From Roseateles sp. (GTDB taxonomy: Bacteria > Pseudomonadota > Gammaproteobacteria > Burkholderiales > Burkholderiaceae_C), in NCBI GenBank assembly GCA_016790285.1, contig JAEUPJ010000033.1:29560-93559 (forward strand): a DNA stretch of 64,000 nucleotides, written 5' to 3'. Under the pieces are notes generated by a model, which worked only from the letters and a program-made list of their open reading frames with translations, was not told where the DNA came from and did not search any database. Of the stretch, positions 35,557-45,322 are shown piece after piece. Positions within the stretch are counted from its first letter, which is position 1. The number at the start of each line of letters is the position of its first letter. The position numbers were made by a program, and so were the translations under genes.

Positions 35557-38454
35557 TCAGAAGGTGTAGTCCGCGGTCAGCTTGTAGGCACGCCCCAGCA
35601 CGTCTGCCAGGCTCGTGATGTAGCCCGTGTAGATGGTGTTGGACGTGATCGGCGGGTTCACGTTGGTCAGGTTGTTGACCGCGAGGCTGAGCTTCAGGCC
35701 CTTGAAGCCGCTGTAGGCCACGCTGGCGCCGTACTGGCTGTAGGGGCTCACGCGGTTGAACGTGGAGCCGGCGCGCGGCGTGATGTCAGTAAGCGCGGTG
35801 TTGTAGCGCACCGAGAGCAGGCCCGACCACGGCCCGTTGCGCAGGCCGACCGAGGCGGTGTGCTTCCAGCGCGGGTTGATCTGCGGCATGCCTGCGAGGC
35901 CCGAGTTCACGCCCGCGCCGCCATAGCGGGCATCGTTGGTGATGATGCCGACGTTGCTCAGCATCTGGCCGCCCTTCTCGGCGCTGAAGCGGTAGCTCTC
36001 GTAGTAGGTGCCGTCGAGCTGGAAGCTCGCCTGGCCGATGGGCGTCGCCACGCGGTAGGCCACCGACAGGTCCAGGCCCCGGATGCTGGTGTCGCCCCGG
36101 TTGGCCTGGCTGGCCACGATGTAGTCGATGGTGCCGTCAGCCTTGCGGACGATGTTCTGCGCGTACTTGGCCGGCTGCTGCTGCACCTCGGCAATCGCCA
36201 CGGCGCCGAGCATGTCGGTCAGCTTGATGCCCCAGTAGTCGGCCGTCATCAGCAGGCCCTTGGTGGGCTCCAGCGCCAGGCCCAGGGTCCAGCCCTTGGA
36301 CTTCTCGGGCTTGAGGAAGCTGTTGTCGGGCGACTTGGTCCAGTAGTTGGTCTGCACGTTGCAGACCTGGTCGCGCGTGTAGCCGGTGACGGGCGTGCCC
36401 GTGTTGGCGATGGTGGGCGTGGGGCCGGGGCACAGCACCGGGTCGTCCATCAACTGGGTGCGCACTTCGGGCGTGGGGTTCTGGATGTCCATGATCGACG
36501 GCGCACGGAAGCCCGTGTTCGCCGAGCCACGCAGCACGAGCTGGTCCAGCGCCTGGTAGCGCACCGAGAGCTTGGGGTTGACCGTGGTGGTCTTGAGGTC
36601 GCTGTAGGTGTCGGAGCGCACGGCAGCGTTGAAGCTCAACCGGCGCGTGACGGGCGCGTCCACTTCGATGACGGCCGACTTGATGTTGCGGCTCAGGTCG
36701 CGCGCCACGCCGGTGGGCGTCTCGCCGACGAGATCGTGCTTGGTCACGTTGCCGAAGGCGTCGATGAGGTACTTGCCGTTGGCGTCCTTGGCCACGTAGT
36801 CCAGCGGCGCGGGGTCGACGGTCGCCGAGTCGCGGCGCAGCTCGCCCGTGACGGCGACCACCAGCGGGCCGCCGGAGAGCTCCATCAGCGTGCGCGTGAG
36901 GGTGGCGTCGACGCTGCGGTTGTAGGCGTGGTTGACGCGGTAGCTGTAGTCGCTCGCCTCGATGCTGCGCAGGTACTCCAGGCCCTCGGCGTCTTGCAGG
37001 CCGAAGGGATTGAGGATGCCCTTGGTGAAGCCTTCCTGAGCCTTGGAGTACAGGATGTAGCCCCCACCGGCGCGGGTGTCGCGCAGGGACTTGCCGTAGT
37101 TCAGCCCCACCCGGTAGTCGAAGCCGGCCACCGTGCCCTCGGCGCTCAGCACGAGGCGGTCGTTGGTCTGCTCGTCGTTGCGGTAGGCCGAGCCGAGTTC
37201 GGCGGGGCCCCAGACGAAGTAGATCGTCCGGTTGTTCATGTTCAGGTCGGTGACCGTGCCGGGCGTCTTGGCCGTGTCGATGAACATGGCCGGCGAATTC
37301 GCGCCGGTGTTGCTGCCCACCACCTTGACCGCAGGCGTGATGCCCTTGCCCGGGTAGTACTTGCTGGTGGCCGGCATGCTGTAGGTCGTGGCCGGCGCGG
37401 TGCTGCCGGGCGTCTGCATGCCGCGGTACTTCTGCACGTTGAACCTGGAGTGCAGGCCCTCCAGGCTCAGGGAGTGGTCGTTGTTGATCCTCCAGCTCAG
37501 CTTGGCGAAGACGTTGGTGATCTCGCTGCCGTCGGTGACCGCGTCATAGAAGTTCGGGTTGCGGTAGCAGCCGGCGTTGCCGTAGGTGGCCGGCGTGGCG
37601 ACGCTGCCCGCACCCAGCGTGGGCAGCGAGTACGGGGCCGCGCAGCCCGTCGCGAACGCCGGGTTGTAGTTGGAGTTGGCGCTGGTGCTGAAGCCGAAGT
37701 TGGCGGTCGGGCTGGGGTTCTTGTTGTCGGGCAGCAGGCCGATGCCCATGGCCGAGAGCACCGAGTAGTCGTACAGCTCGGGCCGGTCGATCTTGAACAG
37801 GGCCGACTTGCGCTGGTGGTCCAGCGAGATGTAGGCGTTCCAGCCATCGGCCGCCAGGTCGCCCACGCCCACGATGGCGCCCAGGGCCTTGGTCTCGCCG
37901 CCGCCGGAATGCTCGGGCTGGTTCCACTCGGCCTTCACGCGCGCGCCCTTGTAGCTGCCGTAGGTCCAGAAGTTCTGCACGCCGCCGATGGCGTCGGAGC
38001 CGTAGATGGACGAAGCCCCGTCGCGCAGCGTCTCGGCGCGGTCCAGCGCCATGCGCGGGATGACGTTGACCGAGACGTACTGGTCCTGCAGCGGTTCGTT
38101 GGCCATGCGCCGGCCGTTGAGCAGCGTCAGCGTGCGCATGGCCCCGAGGCCTCGCAGGTTGAGCATGGGGCCCGCCGCGCCGCTGTTCGTGCCCAGGGAC
38201 AGCGACTGCGGCATCTCCAGCACCAGGTCCTTGAGCTCGGTGTGGCCGCGGGCCTCCAGCTCCTCGGACTTGATGACCGACACCGGCAGCGCCGTCTCGC
38301 CCGCCAGGCGCTTGATGGACGAGCCCGTGATCTGGATGCGCTCCAGCGCCACCGGCGCCTCGCTGGACTGAGCCTGCGCGGCACCGATGACGCTCAGCAC
38401 CGCACTGGCACACAGGGTCAGGCGGAGGGTGGAAGGCAGGGTCTTGATGCTCAT
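35557..38454 (-). CDS. TonB-dependent receptor (likely oligogalacturonide uptake)
   Basis: A 965-residue outer-membrane receptor. A signal peptide (ending IGAAQAQ) is followed by a plug domain (LERIQITGSSIKRLAGET, PVSVIKSEELEARGHTELKD, GAAGPMLNLRGLGAMRTLTL, TLRDGASSIYGSDAIGGVQNF). The long beta barrel ends in AYKLTADYTF with the required C-terminal phenylalanine. ATG 38454 has AGGAGA 5 nt upstream. It lies between a pectate lyase-methylesterase gene and a pectate lyase gene on the same strand, so pectin oligomers are the natural cargo guess. The cargo cannot be read from sequence. Confidence 0.88.
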   Translation of the reverse strand: MSIKTLPSTLRLTLCASAVLSVIGAAQAQSSEAPVALERIQITGSSIKRLAGETALPVSVIKSEELEARGHTELKDLVLEMPQSLSLGTNSGAAGPMLNLRGLGAMRTLTLLNGRRMANEPLQDQYVSVNVIPRMALDRAETLRDGASSIYGSDAIGGVQNFWTYGSYKGARVKAEWNQPEHSGGGETKALGAIVGVGDLAADGWNAYISLDHQRKSALFKIDRPELYDYSVLSAMGIGLLPDNKNPSPTANFGFSTSANSNYNPAFATGCAAPYSLPTLGAGSVATPATYGNAGCYRNPNFYDAVTDGSEITNVFAKLSWRINNDHSLSLEGLHSRFNVQKYRGMQTPGSTAPATTYSMPATSKYYPGKGITPAVKVVGSNTGANSPAMFIDTAKTPGTVTDLNMNNRTIYFVWGPAELGSAYRNDEQTNDRLVLSAEGTVAGFDYRVGLNYGKSLRDTRAGGGYILYSKAQEGFTKGILNPFGLQDAEGLEYLRSIEASDYSYRVNHAYNRSVDATLTRTLMELSGGPLVVAVTGELRRDSATVDPAPLDYVAKDANGKYLIDAFGNVTKHDLVGETPTGVARDLSRNIKSAVIEVDAPVTRRLSFNAAVRSDTYSDLKTTTVNPKLSVRYQALDQLVLRGSANTGFRAPSIMDIQNPTPEVRTQLMDDPVLCPGPTPTIANTGTPVTGYTRDQVCNVQTNYWTKSPDNSFLKPEKSKGWTLGLALEPTKGLLMTADYWGIKLTDMLGAVAIAEVQQQPAKYAQNIVRKADGTIDYIVASQANRGDTSIRGLDLSVAYRVATPIGQASFQLDGTYYESYRFSAEKGGQMLSNVGIITNDARYGGAGVNSGLAGMPQINPRWKHTASVGLRNGPWSGLLSVRYNTALTDITPRAGSTFNRVSPYSQYGASVAYSGFKGLKLSLAVNNLTNVNPPITSNTIYTGYITSLADVLGRAYKLTADYTF

Positions 38455-38497
38455 GGGGTCTCCTGGTTTCTTGTGGTTCAAAGCGGTGCCGCTGCCA

Positions 38498-41305
38498 TCA
38501 GGGCGCGGGGACCCAGCCGCCGGGCGCGCCGGTGGCGATGGTCGAGTTCTGGAAGATGTCGGCGCGGCTCGTGAGGCCGGCGGCGCTGCCGAGCTGGCGG
38601 GCGAGCGACAGGTTCGTGGCCACGCCGCTCACCTTGACCGAGGCCACGCCCAGCCGGGCGCTCACGTCCAGCGGGTTGCCGGCGATGTCGGTGCTGCCGA
38701 ACTCGCGCCAGCCAACGGCGTCGGTCGCCGCGCCGTCGGCCGTGCCGGCCCAGGGCGGCGGGTTGCTGCCGCAGCTGCCCGTGCCCACGCCGGTCTTGCT
38801 GGTGCCCGTGCCCACGCACCAGCCCACGGGCAGGATGTGCGAGCCCATCTTCGTGTTCACGAAGGCGATGTGGTCGATGTAGTTGGTGGCGGTGGTGCCG
38901 CCGCTGCGCGCCAGGTAGGCCTGCGTCACGCCCGGCTCGGCGGTGAGCGTGCTGTTCAGGAAGATGAAGCCCTTGTCACCCGCGGTCGCGCGCGACTGCA
39001 GGATGTAGCCGGGCGAGCTGCTGCCGGTGTCCACGACCGAGCGGATCTCGCACTCTTCGAAGAGGCTGGCCATGACGCTGCCCCAGATGAAGTCCACGTT
39101 GCCCGCGACCAGCGACTGGTAGATCCAGTTGTAGCCCTTGAGCTGCAGGGTGTCCTGCTGGCTCAGGAAGTTCATCTGCCGGGCCACGAAGCGCGCGGCG
39201 GCCGCGGTGGTGCTGGTGTTGAAGTAGATCGCCTCGGCCTGGTTGTCCCAGCTCGTGCTGCGCACGTGGGGGTTGTGCAGCGTGAAGTTGCGCAGCGTGA
39301 GCAGGTCGGACGTCTCCACCAGGAACGACGAACGCCCGCCGCCGAGCACGCGGTGGCCTAGCGTCTTGCCCGAGGTGCTCAGCGCCGTGCCGGCCGACGC
39401 CGTGCTGGCGCCGCTGCCCGCGTTGAGCGACTCGAAGTTGACGTCGCCCACCACCACGCCGTCGCGGCTTTCGCCGACGATGCTGAGGTTGGACACCTTG
39501 CGCAGCACGTTGAGCTCCGGGTAGCTGCCGTTGCCCAGCGTGATGGTCTTGGCCGTGGCCACCGTGTTGCAGCCATTGGCGGCCGGGCTGTTGGTGGAGC
39601 AGTTCTTCATGACCCAGTTCAGCGCGCCCTGCAGCGTGCGGAAGTCGGCCGCGGTGCCGGAGTCGTCCACGCTGACGGTCGTGAAGCTGGCGGGTGCGGC
39701 GCGGGTGGTGAACTTCCAGCCGTCGGCCTTGGTGACACCGGCGAACGCTGCCCCCTTGATGGTGCCCACGAGCACGGTCGGGTCCATCGTCACGTAGTAG
39801 GCCGTGCCGAAGTCCAGCTTGTTGTTGTGCAGCTTGACCGAGGCCGTGCTGCCCTTGACGCTCACGGGGCGGTACCAGACGTAGCGCGCGAACGTGGCGC
39901 CATCGGGCATGGCGCCCAGGCCCAGCGCGTCGATCTCGAGGTTGGTGCGCGACAGCACGACCTGCGTGTCTGTCGAGGACGGCGCGGTGCTCAGGTCGAT
40001 GCTGTCCACCAGCACGTCGTCGCTCACGCGGTACACATTGATCTTGCCGCTGGTGCCGATGGTGGGCGCCGCGTCGAAGGACAGCGACAGCCGCGTGTCG
40101 CTGGGCACGCCCGCCTCGTTGGCGGCCGGCGACTTGGTGCCGGCCACGTCGGCCACGTTGCCGTTGCCGCTGATCTGCGTCGTCAGCTTGCCGGCCCCGG
40201 CCAGCGCCAGGTTGTTGGCCTTGACGAGCGCCGTGGGCCGGGGCTTGTAGGCATAGCCCGGCGTGAAGGGCGTGCCGGCTGCCACCGTGCAGCTGCCCAG
40301 GGCCGCGCCGTTGAGCTGGGAGCCGCTGTCCTGGAAGACGCCGGTGCGGTCGCTGCTGGAGTAGACGACCAGGCTGTCGCAGCCGCTGGCGCCATCGATG
40401 GCAAACACGTTGTTGTGCGACAGGATGTTGGCCTGCTTGCCCGCGCCAAAGCTGTAGCTGTGCGGGTAGGGGTTGGCCGTCTTGCTGCCCACGAAGTAGT
40501 TGTTGAACACGTGCACCTGGCCGAAACGCACGCGCGGCACGCGCTGCGTAGTGCCCTTGAACACGTTGTTGGCGATGGTGATGCGCAGCTTGCCGGCGTC
40601 GCTGGTCTGGCTGTCGGAGCCGCCGATCAGCATGGTCTTGTCGTGCAGCGTGACGACGTTGTAGGAGACGGTGATGAGGTCGGCACCCTTGGTGATGTCG
40701 ATGGCACCGTCATGGCACTGCTTGGTCTTGCCGTTCTCGATGGGCAGCGTGTCGTCGGTGACGGGCGCGTCGGTGATGGTGTTGCGGTCGATCCAGACCT
40801 GGGTGGCGGTCACGATGCCGATCGCGTCGTAGGCCGAGTTCCAGTTGCCCAGGGCGCCGTCGGTCGGGTCCCAGATGGGGCCCACGTCGCAGGGCGCGAC
40901 AAGGTGCAGGTTGCGCACGATGACCTGGCTGACGCTGGTGATGTCGATCCAGGCGTTCACGAAGCCGGCGCCGGGGCCCTCGCCGATCAGCGTGGTGTTG
41001 CTGGTGAGCTTGACGCGGGCGCGCACCTTCTGGTCGGCGGTGTTGGCGAACGGCGTGCCCTCGGTCATGTCGATGGTGCCGGCCACCTTGATGATCTTGG
41101 GCGCATTGCCGCCATTGGCCAGCGCGTTGAGCAGCTCGGCGCGGTTGCGCACGGTGTAGATGTGCTCCGGCGTGGCGGCGCTGCCGCCGACGGTGCCGGC
41201 GCCCCAGCCATCGGCGGGAGCGGTCTGCAGGGCGGCGTCCAGTGCGTGGGCGTTGAGGCCCAGGGCCAGCAGCACGAGGCCGGCCAGGCGTTGCAGCGGC
41301 TTCAT
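38498..41305 (-). CDS. Bifunctional PL1 pectate lyase - CE8 pectin methylesterase
   Basis: A 935-residue exported fusion. Residues 1-21 are a signal peptide. Residues 30-350 form a PL1 lyase: VWIDRNTITD, KQCHDGAIDITKGADLITVS, HDKTMLIGGSD and QRVPRVRFGQVHVFNNYF, with the catalytic Arg in PRVR near 258-260. Residues 395-535 look like an immunoglobulin-like (Big_5-type) linker. Residues 540-935 are a pectin methylesterase with FLSQQDTLQ (D718) and AGNVDFIWGS (D738) as the two catalytic aspartates. It would remove methyl esters and cut the exposed polygalacturonate in one molecule. The start overlaps the PEP-CTERM gene (ATGA). Confidence 0.92.
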   Translation of the reverse strand: MKPLQRLAGLVLLALGLNAHALDAALQTAPADGWGAGTVGGSAATPEHIYTVRNRAELLNALANGGNAPKIIKVAGTIDMTEGTPFANTADQKVRARVKLTSNTTLIGEGPGAGFVNAWIDITSVSQVIVRNLHLVAPCDVGPIWDPTDGALGNWNSAYDAIGIVTATQVWIDRNTITDAPVTDDTLPIENGKTKQCHDGAIDITKGADLITVSYNVVTLHDKTMLIGGSDSQTSDAGKLRITIANNVFKGTTQRVPRVRFGQVHVFNNYFVGSKTANPYPHSYSFGAGKQANILSHNNVFAIDGASGCDSLVVYSSSDRTGVFQDSGSQLNGAALGSCTVAAGTPFTPGYAYKPRPTALVKANNLALAGAGKLTTQISGNGNVADVAGTKSPAANEAGVPSDTRLSLSFDAAPTIGTSGKINVYRVSDDVLVDSIDLSTAPSSTDTQVVLSRTNLEIDALGLGAMPDGATFARYVWYRPVSVKGSTASVKLHNNKLDFGTAYYVTMDPTVLVGTIKGAAFAGVTKADGWKFTTRAAPASFTTVSVDDSGTAADFRTLQGALNWVMKNCSTNSPAANGCNTVATAKTITLGNGSYPELNVLRKVSNLSIVGESRDGVVVGDVNFESLNAGSGASTASAGTALSTSGKTLGHRVLGGGRSSFLVETSDLLTLRNFTLHNPHVRSTSWDNQAEAIYFNTSTTAAAARFVARQMNFLSQQDTLQLKGYNWIYQSLVAGNVDFIWGSVMASLFEECEIRSVVDTGSSSPGYILQSRATAGDKGFIFLNSTLTAEPGVTQAYLARSGGTTATNYIDHIAFVNTKMGSHILPVGWCVGTGTSKTGVGTGSCGSNPPPWAGTADGAATDAVGWREFGSTDIAGNPLDVSARLGVASVKVSGVATNLSLARQLGSAAGLTSRADIFQNSTIATGAPGGWVPAP

Positions 41306-41865
41306 GCGGACCTCCGTGCGCGGCGCAGGGCCACGAGGCCGAGGCCCGCTGCCATCAGCGCGAGGCTGGTGGGTTCCGGCACGGCGCTGGCCACCTGCGC
41401 GGTGAAGCTGCCGAACTCGCCGGTGAAGCTCAGGTTGCTCAGCGTCAGAGAGACGGTGCTCGGCCCGACGAGCTGCAGGCTGAAGCTGCCGCCGCTGATC
41501 TGGCTGACGTCCAGCGGCGCGAAGGCGGTGAGCGGCTGGCCGAGTCCTGCGAAGCTGAACGTGAACGTGTAGCTGCCGGCGAGCGCGGCGTTGCCGGTGT
41601 TGTTCCAGACCTGCAGGCGTCCGTCGGCGAAGAAGTCCAGGCCGACGGCGGCGTCGGCGGTGATGAACTCCAGCTCACCCGCGGACAGCGCGGTCGTGTT
41701 GCTGCCCGGTTCGTCCGCAAAGAGGTGGTCCAGGCCGAGCAGCGCCGTCGCGGCGCCACTGACCTGACCGGTGATGAGGGTGCCTGCAGGCAGGCTGTCG
41801 GCGCCATGGGCCGCGGTGGCCAGGCATGCGGCGGCGGCAACCGCCAGGGTCGGAAAGGTCTTCAC
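41302..41865 (-). CDS. PEP-CTERM sorting-domain protein
   Basis: A 187-residue exported protein. A signal peptide (ending ATAAHGA) is followed by a beta-rich domain without recognised family. The classic PEP-CTERM tail follows: VPEPTSLALMAAGLGLVAL and then a short basic cluster (RRARR). Exosortase recognises this signal and anchors or releases the protein at the surface, usually in exopolysaccharide-producing biofilm bacteria. GTG start at 41865 with GGAG 7 nt upstream. First gene of the receptor/lyase operon and translationally coupled to the lyase-methylesterase fusion, so it may be a surface adhesin or scaffold for pectin; that is a guess. Confidence 0.85.
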   Translation of the reverse strand: MKTFPTLAVAAAACLATAAHGADSLPAGTLITGQVSGAATALLGLDHLFADEPGSNTTALSAGELEFITADAAVGLDFFADGRLQVWNNTGNAALAGSYTFTFSFAGLGQPLTAFAPLDVSQISGGSFSLQLVGPSTVSLTLSNLSFTGEFGSFTAQVASAVPEPTSLALMAAGLGLVALRRARRSA

Positions 41866-41959
41866 GTGTTGTCTCCATCGAGGTCGGTCTCACCCGGCGG
41901 GCGGCCAACTCTTCTTGGGTTTGCTGCGGAAGACCTGCAGGGTCTTGGATGAAACGAGG

Positions 41960-41986
41960 AAGGGCGCGGACGCAGGCCGCACCCTT
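41960..41986 (-). terminator. Putative rho-independent terminator after the TonB receptor
   Basis: On the minus strand the arms AAGGGTGCGG and CCGCGCCCTT pair over 10 positions with one G-U wobble around a 7-nt loop, followed by a pyrimidine-rich stretch (TCCTCGTTTC). On the plus strand the wobble becomes an A-C mismatch, so the structure favours the minus-strand transcript, that is, the receptor gene ending at 42010. Confidence 0.5.
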
Positions 41987-42009
41987 CTCAGTCCTGGGCC
42001 GGTAGCGGC

Positions 42010-44961
42010 TTAGAACTTGTAGCGGCCGCCGATGATGAACTCACGGCCGGTGTAGTTGTTGACCACGACGTTGTTCATCGCGCGGGAGATGAACTGCTCG
42101 TTGGGCTGGTTGGTCAGGTTGGTCGCCTCGAAGGTCAGCTGCAGCTGCTTGTTGAGCTGGTAGCCCATCGAGAGGTCAACGTTGAGGGTCTTGTTCTTGC
42201 CCTGTTCCAGCTGGTTGTTGGTCAGCAGCACCGTGGTCAGGAAGGCCGAGCGCGCCGAGGTCGAGATGCGGCCGCTGAGCGTGCCGTCGTCGTAGTAGAA
42301 CGACAGGTTCCAGGAGCGCGGCGACAGGTTGATCAGGTCCTCGGTGATGTAGGTCGTCGTCGTGGCCGTGGCCGACGCGGGGTACTTCATCTTGGACTTG
42401 ACCTGCGTGTAGTTCGCCAGCAGACCAAAGTTCTTGCCCCAGCCCGGCAGGAAGGTGAAGGGCTGCTGCACGTTGATCTCGAAGCCGGTCAGCTTGCCGC
42501 CTTCGGTGTTCACCGGCGCGCTCACGGTGAAGATCTCATCGCCCGTGAAGTTGGCCGGCAGCAGGGACATCGGCAGGCCGGTGTCCTTGTAGGCCACGTT
42601 GCGGCCGTTGGTCACGACGAAGCTCTTGATGCTCTTCTGGAACAGGCCCAGGCCGATGAAGCCGTTCTTGGAGTGATACCACTCGCCGCTGAGGTCGAAG
42701 GTGGTGGCGCGGTACGGGTCCAGCCCGGGGTTGCCACCGGTGTAGCTCAGCGTGCCCACGGTGCTCAGCGTGCCACCCGGGTTGAGGTTGGGCAGCGGCG
42801 GCCGCGACATGACCTTGGCCGCCGCGGCGCGCACGATGAGGTCCTTGGTGAGGTTGACGCCGACATTGAGCGAAGGCAGCCAATCGTTGTACTGGCGGGT
42901 GGCGGTGACGGCGCTGCCGCCGCCGGTGGCCAGGTAGCCGGTGGCCGACAGGGCCGTCTTCACGTGGCGCACGCCGAGGTTGCCGCGCACGGGCATGCCG
43001 CCCAGACGGGTCTCGACATCGGCCTGCAGCCACGTGCCGGTGTCGGTTTCCGTGATGGCGCGGTTGTTGCCGCGGGCATTGCCGTTGGTGATGGAGGTGA
43101 GCGTGTAGTCGCCGGAGCCGCCGGCCTGGCCGGTCTTGAGGCAGTTGCAATAGATGTCGTAGGCCTTGGCGATGGCGTTCAGGTCGGGAATGAGCCACGA
43201 CGTGATGGAGCCCGCGGGCAGGTTCTGCCCCTTGCCGAAGCCCGACAGCGACGTCACCAACGTGGACGCGTCCACACCGGCAGGCAGCGTGTTCATCGTC
43301 TCGACCGTGCGGCGCGACTCATAGCTGACAAAGCTGAACTTCTTGTAGCTGACGCCGGCCTTCAGGGTCAGGGCGTCGGGAATCAATTCCCAGGCGACGT
43401 CGGCGGTGGCCACGTCCTGGCGGTTCGTGGCTCCGTTGGGACGGATGCGAACCTCGCTGGGCGTGAAGTTGGAGATGCCCGTCGCGCCCACCGGCACGCC
43501 GTAGATCTTCAGGCCGCCGTTCGGGTCGCTGGGGTTGAGGTTGCCGTAGCCGAGCAGCGGCGCGCGGTCATCGCCGCGGGCGTCGTAGACGTAGCCGTTG
43601 ACGTTGGGCGCATCCAGCGTGGTGGTGGTCTGGATGGGGTTGCGGAAGCGCGAGGTCGCGCGGGCGCCCTTGACCGTCACCTTGAGGGTGTCGGTCAGTT
43701 CCTGTTCGATCGTCAGCGTGGGCTGGGTGAACTCGGTGCTGAGCTTGTCAAAGCGCGACTCGGAGCGGATGTCCACGCCGTTGAACTTGCCGTAGACCAT
43801 CTGGCCACTGGCGGCGTACTGCGCTTCGACGACGCTGGTCTGCGGCTTGCCGCCCTGAGCCAGGGTGCGGCTGAAGGAGATGGCCTCCAGGAAGTCCTCC
43901 TGGCGCGTGGCTTCGAGCTTGGAGTACAGCATGTCGAAGGTGATCAGCATGCTGTCCGCCGGGCGGACCTGGATGGAGCCCGTCAGGCCCAGGCGGTCCT
44001 GGTCGTGGGTGAGACGGCCGTAGCGCGGCAGGCGCGGGTGGAAGTTGGAGGCGCTGCTCGCCAGGTTGTAGGCGGCCACGCTGTCGGCGGTGTTGGCCGG
44101 GCGGGTGGGGACGGCGGTGACGGGCACCGTAGCACCCGAGGTGCCGCAGGTGGTGGCAGGCGTCGTCGGGTTCAGCGGGCTGGTACCCGCCGGCGAGCAC
44201 CAGCCGCCGCTGGACGTGCCGTTGTCCCAGCGCACGGTGCTGAAACCTTCTTCATACACCTGCCGCTTGGAATAGGCGCCCGACAGCAGGACACCGATCT
44301 TCTTGTCGGCGAAGGTGTTGGAGATGAGGAAGGACGCCTTGGGCGTGGTCTTGCCGCGGATGTCGTTGTAGGTGCCCTTGACCGAGACGGCGGCCACGAA
44401 GTTCTTCATGTCGAAGGGGCGGGCCGTCTGCAGGTCGACGGTGGCGCCCAGCGAGCCTTCGTCGACGTCGGCCGAGCTGCTCTTGCGCACGGTCAGCGAG
44501 CTGAAGAGGTCGGCGGCAAAGACGTTGAAGTCAAAGGCCCGGGTGCGGTTGGCACCGCCGGAGCTGTCGGTGCCGCCGGTGGTGGCCAGCGCCTCGACGC
44601 CATTGATGCGGGTGCGGGTGAAGTCGCCACCCAGGCCCCGCACGGAGATGTTGCGGCCTTCGCCGGCGTCACGGTCGATCACCACGCCTGGCACGCGCTG
44701 CAGCGACTCGGCCAGGTTGGTGTCCGGGAACTTGCCCATGTCCTCGGCCTTGATGACATCAACGATGCCCTTGTCCTGGCGCTTGGCGTTGAGCGCGCTT
44801 TCCAGCGAGGCGCGGATGCCGGTGATGGTCACCGTCTCCAGTTGTGCCGAAGCAGCCGGCGTCGTCTGGGCCCACGCGGGTGCGGCAGACAACGTCGCGA
44901 GAGTGGCGGCCAGGGCCACCGGGCGGAGGGCCAGACGGTGGGACGGACGGAATGCGGACAT
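42010..44961 (-). CDS. TonB-dependent receptor (TIGR01782 / CirA-like)
   Basis: A 983-residue outer-membrane receptor of the Xanthomonas/Caulobacter type, typical of carbohydrate uptake. A signal peptide (ending SAAPAWAQ) is followed by ASLESALNAKRQDKGIVDVI, DMGKFPDTNLAESLQRVPGV, RGLGGDFTRTRINGVEAL and SADVDEGSLGATVDLQ, the hallmarks of the family. The barrel ends in EFIIGGRYKF. ATG 44961 has AGGAG 6 nt upstream. It is divergent from kduD, and three KdgR-box-like palindromes lie between the two, so import of pectin oligomers under KdgR control is likely. Confidence 0.9.
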   Translation of the reverse strand: MSAFRPSHRLALRPVALAATLATLSAAPAWAQTTPAASAQLETVTITGIRASLESALNAKRQDKGIVDVIKAEDMGKFPDTNLAESLQRVPGVVIDRDAGEGRNISVRGLGGDFTRTRINGVEALATTGGTDSSGGANRTRAFDFNVFAADLFSSLTVRKSSSADVDEGSLGATVDLQTARPFDMKNFVAAVSVKGTYNDIRGKTTPKASFLISNTFADKKIGVLLSGAYSKRQVYEEGFSTVRWDNGTSSGGWCSPAGTSPLNPTTPATTCGTSGATVPVTAVPTRPANTADSVAAYNLASSASNFHPRLPRYGRLTHDQDRLGLTGSIQVRPADSMLITFDMLYSKLEATRQEDFLEAISFSRTLAQGGKPQTSVVEAQYAASGQMVYGKFNGVDIRSESRFDKLSTEFTQPTLTIEQELTDTLKVTVKGARATSRFRNPIQTTTTLDAPNVNGYVYDARGDDRAPLLGYGNLNPSDPNGGLKIYGVPVGATGISNFTPSEVRIRPNGATNRQDVATADVAWELIPDALTLKAGVSYKKFSFVSYESRRTVETMNTLPAGVDASTLVTSLSGFGKGQNLPAGSITSWLIPDLNAIAKAYDIYCNCLKTGQAGGSGDYTLTSITNGNARGNNRAITETDTGTWLQADVETRLGGMPVRGNLGVRHVKTALSATGYLATGGGSAVTATRQYNDWLPSLNVGVNLTKDLIVRAAAAKVMSRPPLPNLNPGGTLSTVGTLSYTGGNPGLDPYRATTFDLSGEWYHSKNGFIGLGLFQKSIKSFVVTNGRNVAYKDTGLPMSLLPANFTGDEIFTVSAPVNTEGGKLTGFEINVQQPFTFLPGWGKNFGLLANYTQVKSKMKYPASATATTTTYITEDLINLSPRSWNLSFYYDDGTLSGRISTSARSAFLTTVLLTNNQLEQGKNKTLNVDLSMGYQLNKQLQLTFEATNLTNQPNEQFISRAMNNVVVNNYTGREFIIGGRYKF

Positions 44962-45244
44962 GGAGGTCTCCTGGTGCAAGGCCACGTCGACGCTGCATCG
45001 CGCCGGTGGCTCTCGGGTTATGCAAGGCTGTCGAACCCGGGCACGCGCAGGGCACCCGTCTTTTCTACTTAGCCAGCGACGCTGCAGTGCGAGCGCCGGC
45101 GCGTGTCGTCATGACGACCGGAACACGGAATCACGCCAGGCCCGCGAGCACCGCCCACCGGGGTGGACAGGCCGGGTGCGACCGCTCACAAAGCTGCGCT
45201 CTTGGGCTGGCTTGTAGACGATGATAGGGGGAAGATGCAAAATT

Positions 45245-45259
45245 CGGAACATCGGTTCA
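45245..45259 (+). promoter_or_regulatory. KdgR-box-like palindrome (site A)
   Basis: CGGAACATCGGTTCA matches TGAAAC-N3-GTTTCA at 9 of 12 specified positions. It is two helical turns (21 bp) from site B, so repressor dimers would lie on the same DNA face. Confidence 0.45.
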
Positions 45260-45265
45260 CTAATT

Positions 45266-45280
45266 AGAAACCATGATTCC
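45266..45280 (+). promoter_or_regulatory. KdgR-box-like palindrome (site B)
   Basis: AGAAACCATGATTCC matches TGAAAC-N3-GTTTCA at 9 of 12 specified positions. It lies 21 bp after site A and 57 bp before site C. Confidence 0.4.
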
Positions 45281-45322
45281 GTGACTCTTGCGCGATGACT
45301 AAAGTCGTGGCGTCGGAAAAAG

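Noticed and set aside
38462-38485. TTTGAACC on the minus strand before the TonB receptor gene, like the ECF -35 block
   Set aside because: The position 16 nt downstream falls on the ribosome site and start codon and has no GYACWCACG block.
41950-41965. TGAAAC sequence near the end of the TonB receptor gene as a KdgR box
   Set aside because: The right half (GAAGGG) does not match GTTTCA and the sequence belongs to the flank of a probable terminator.
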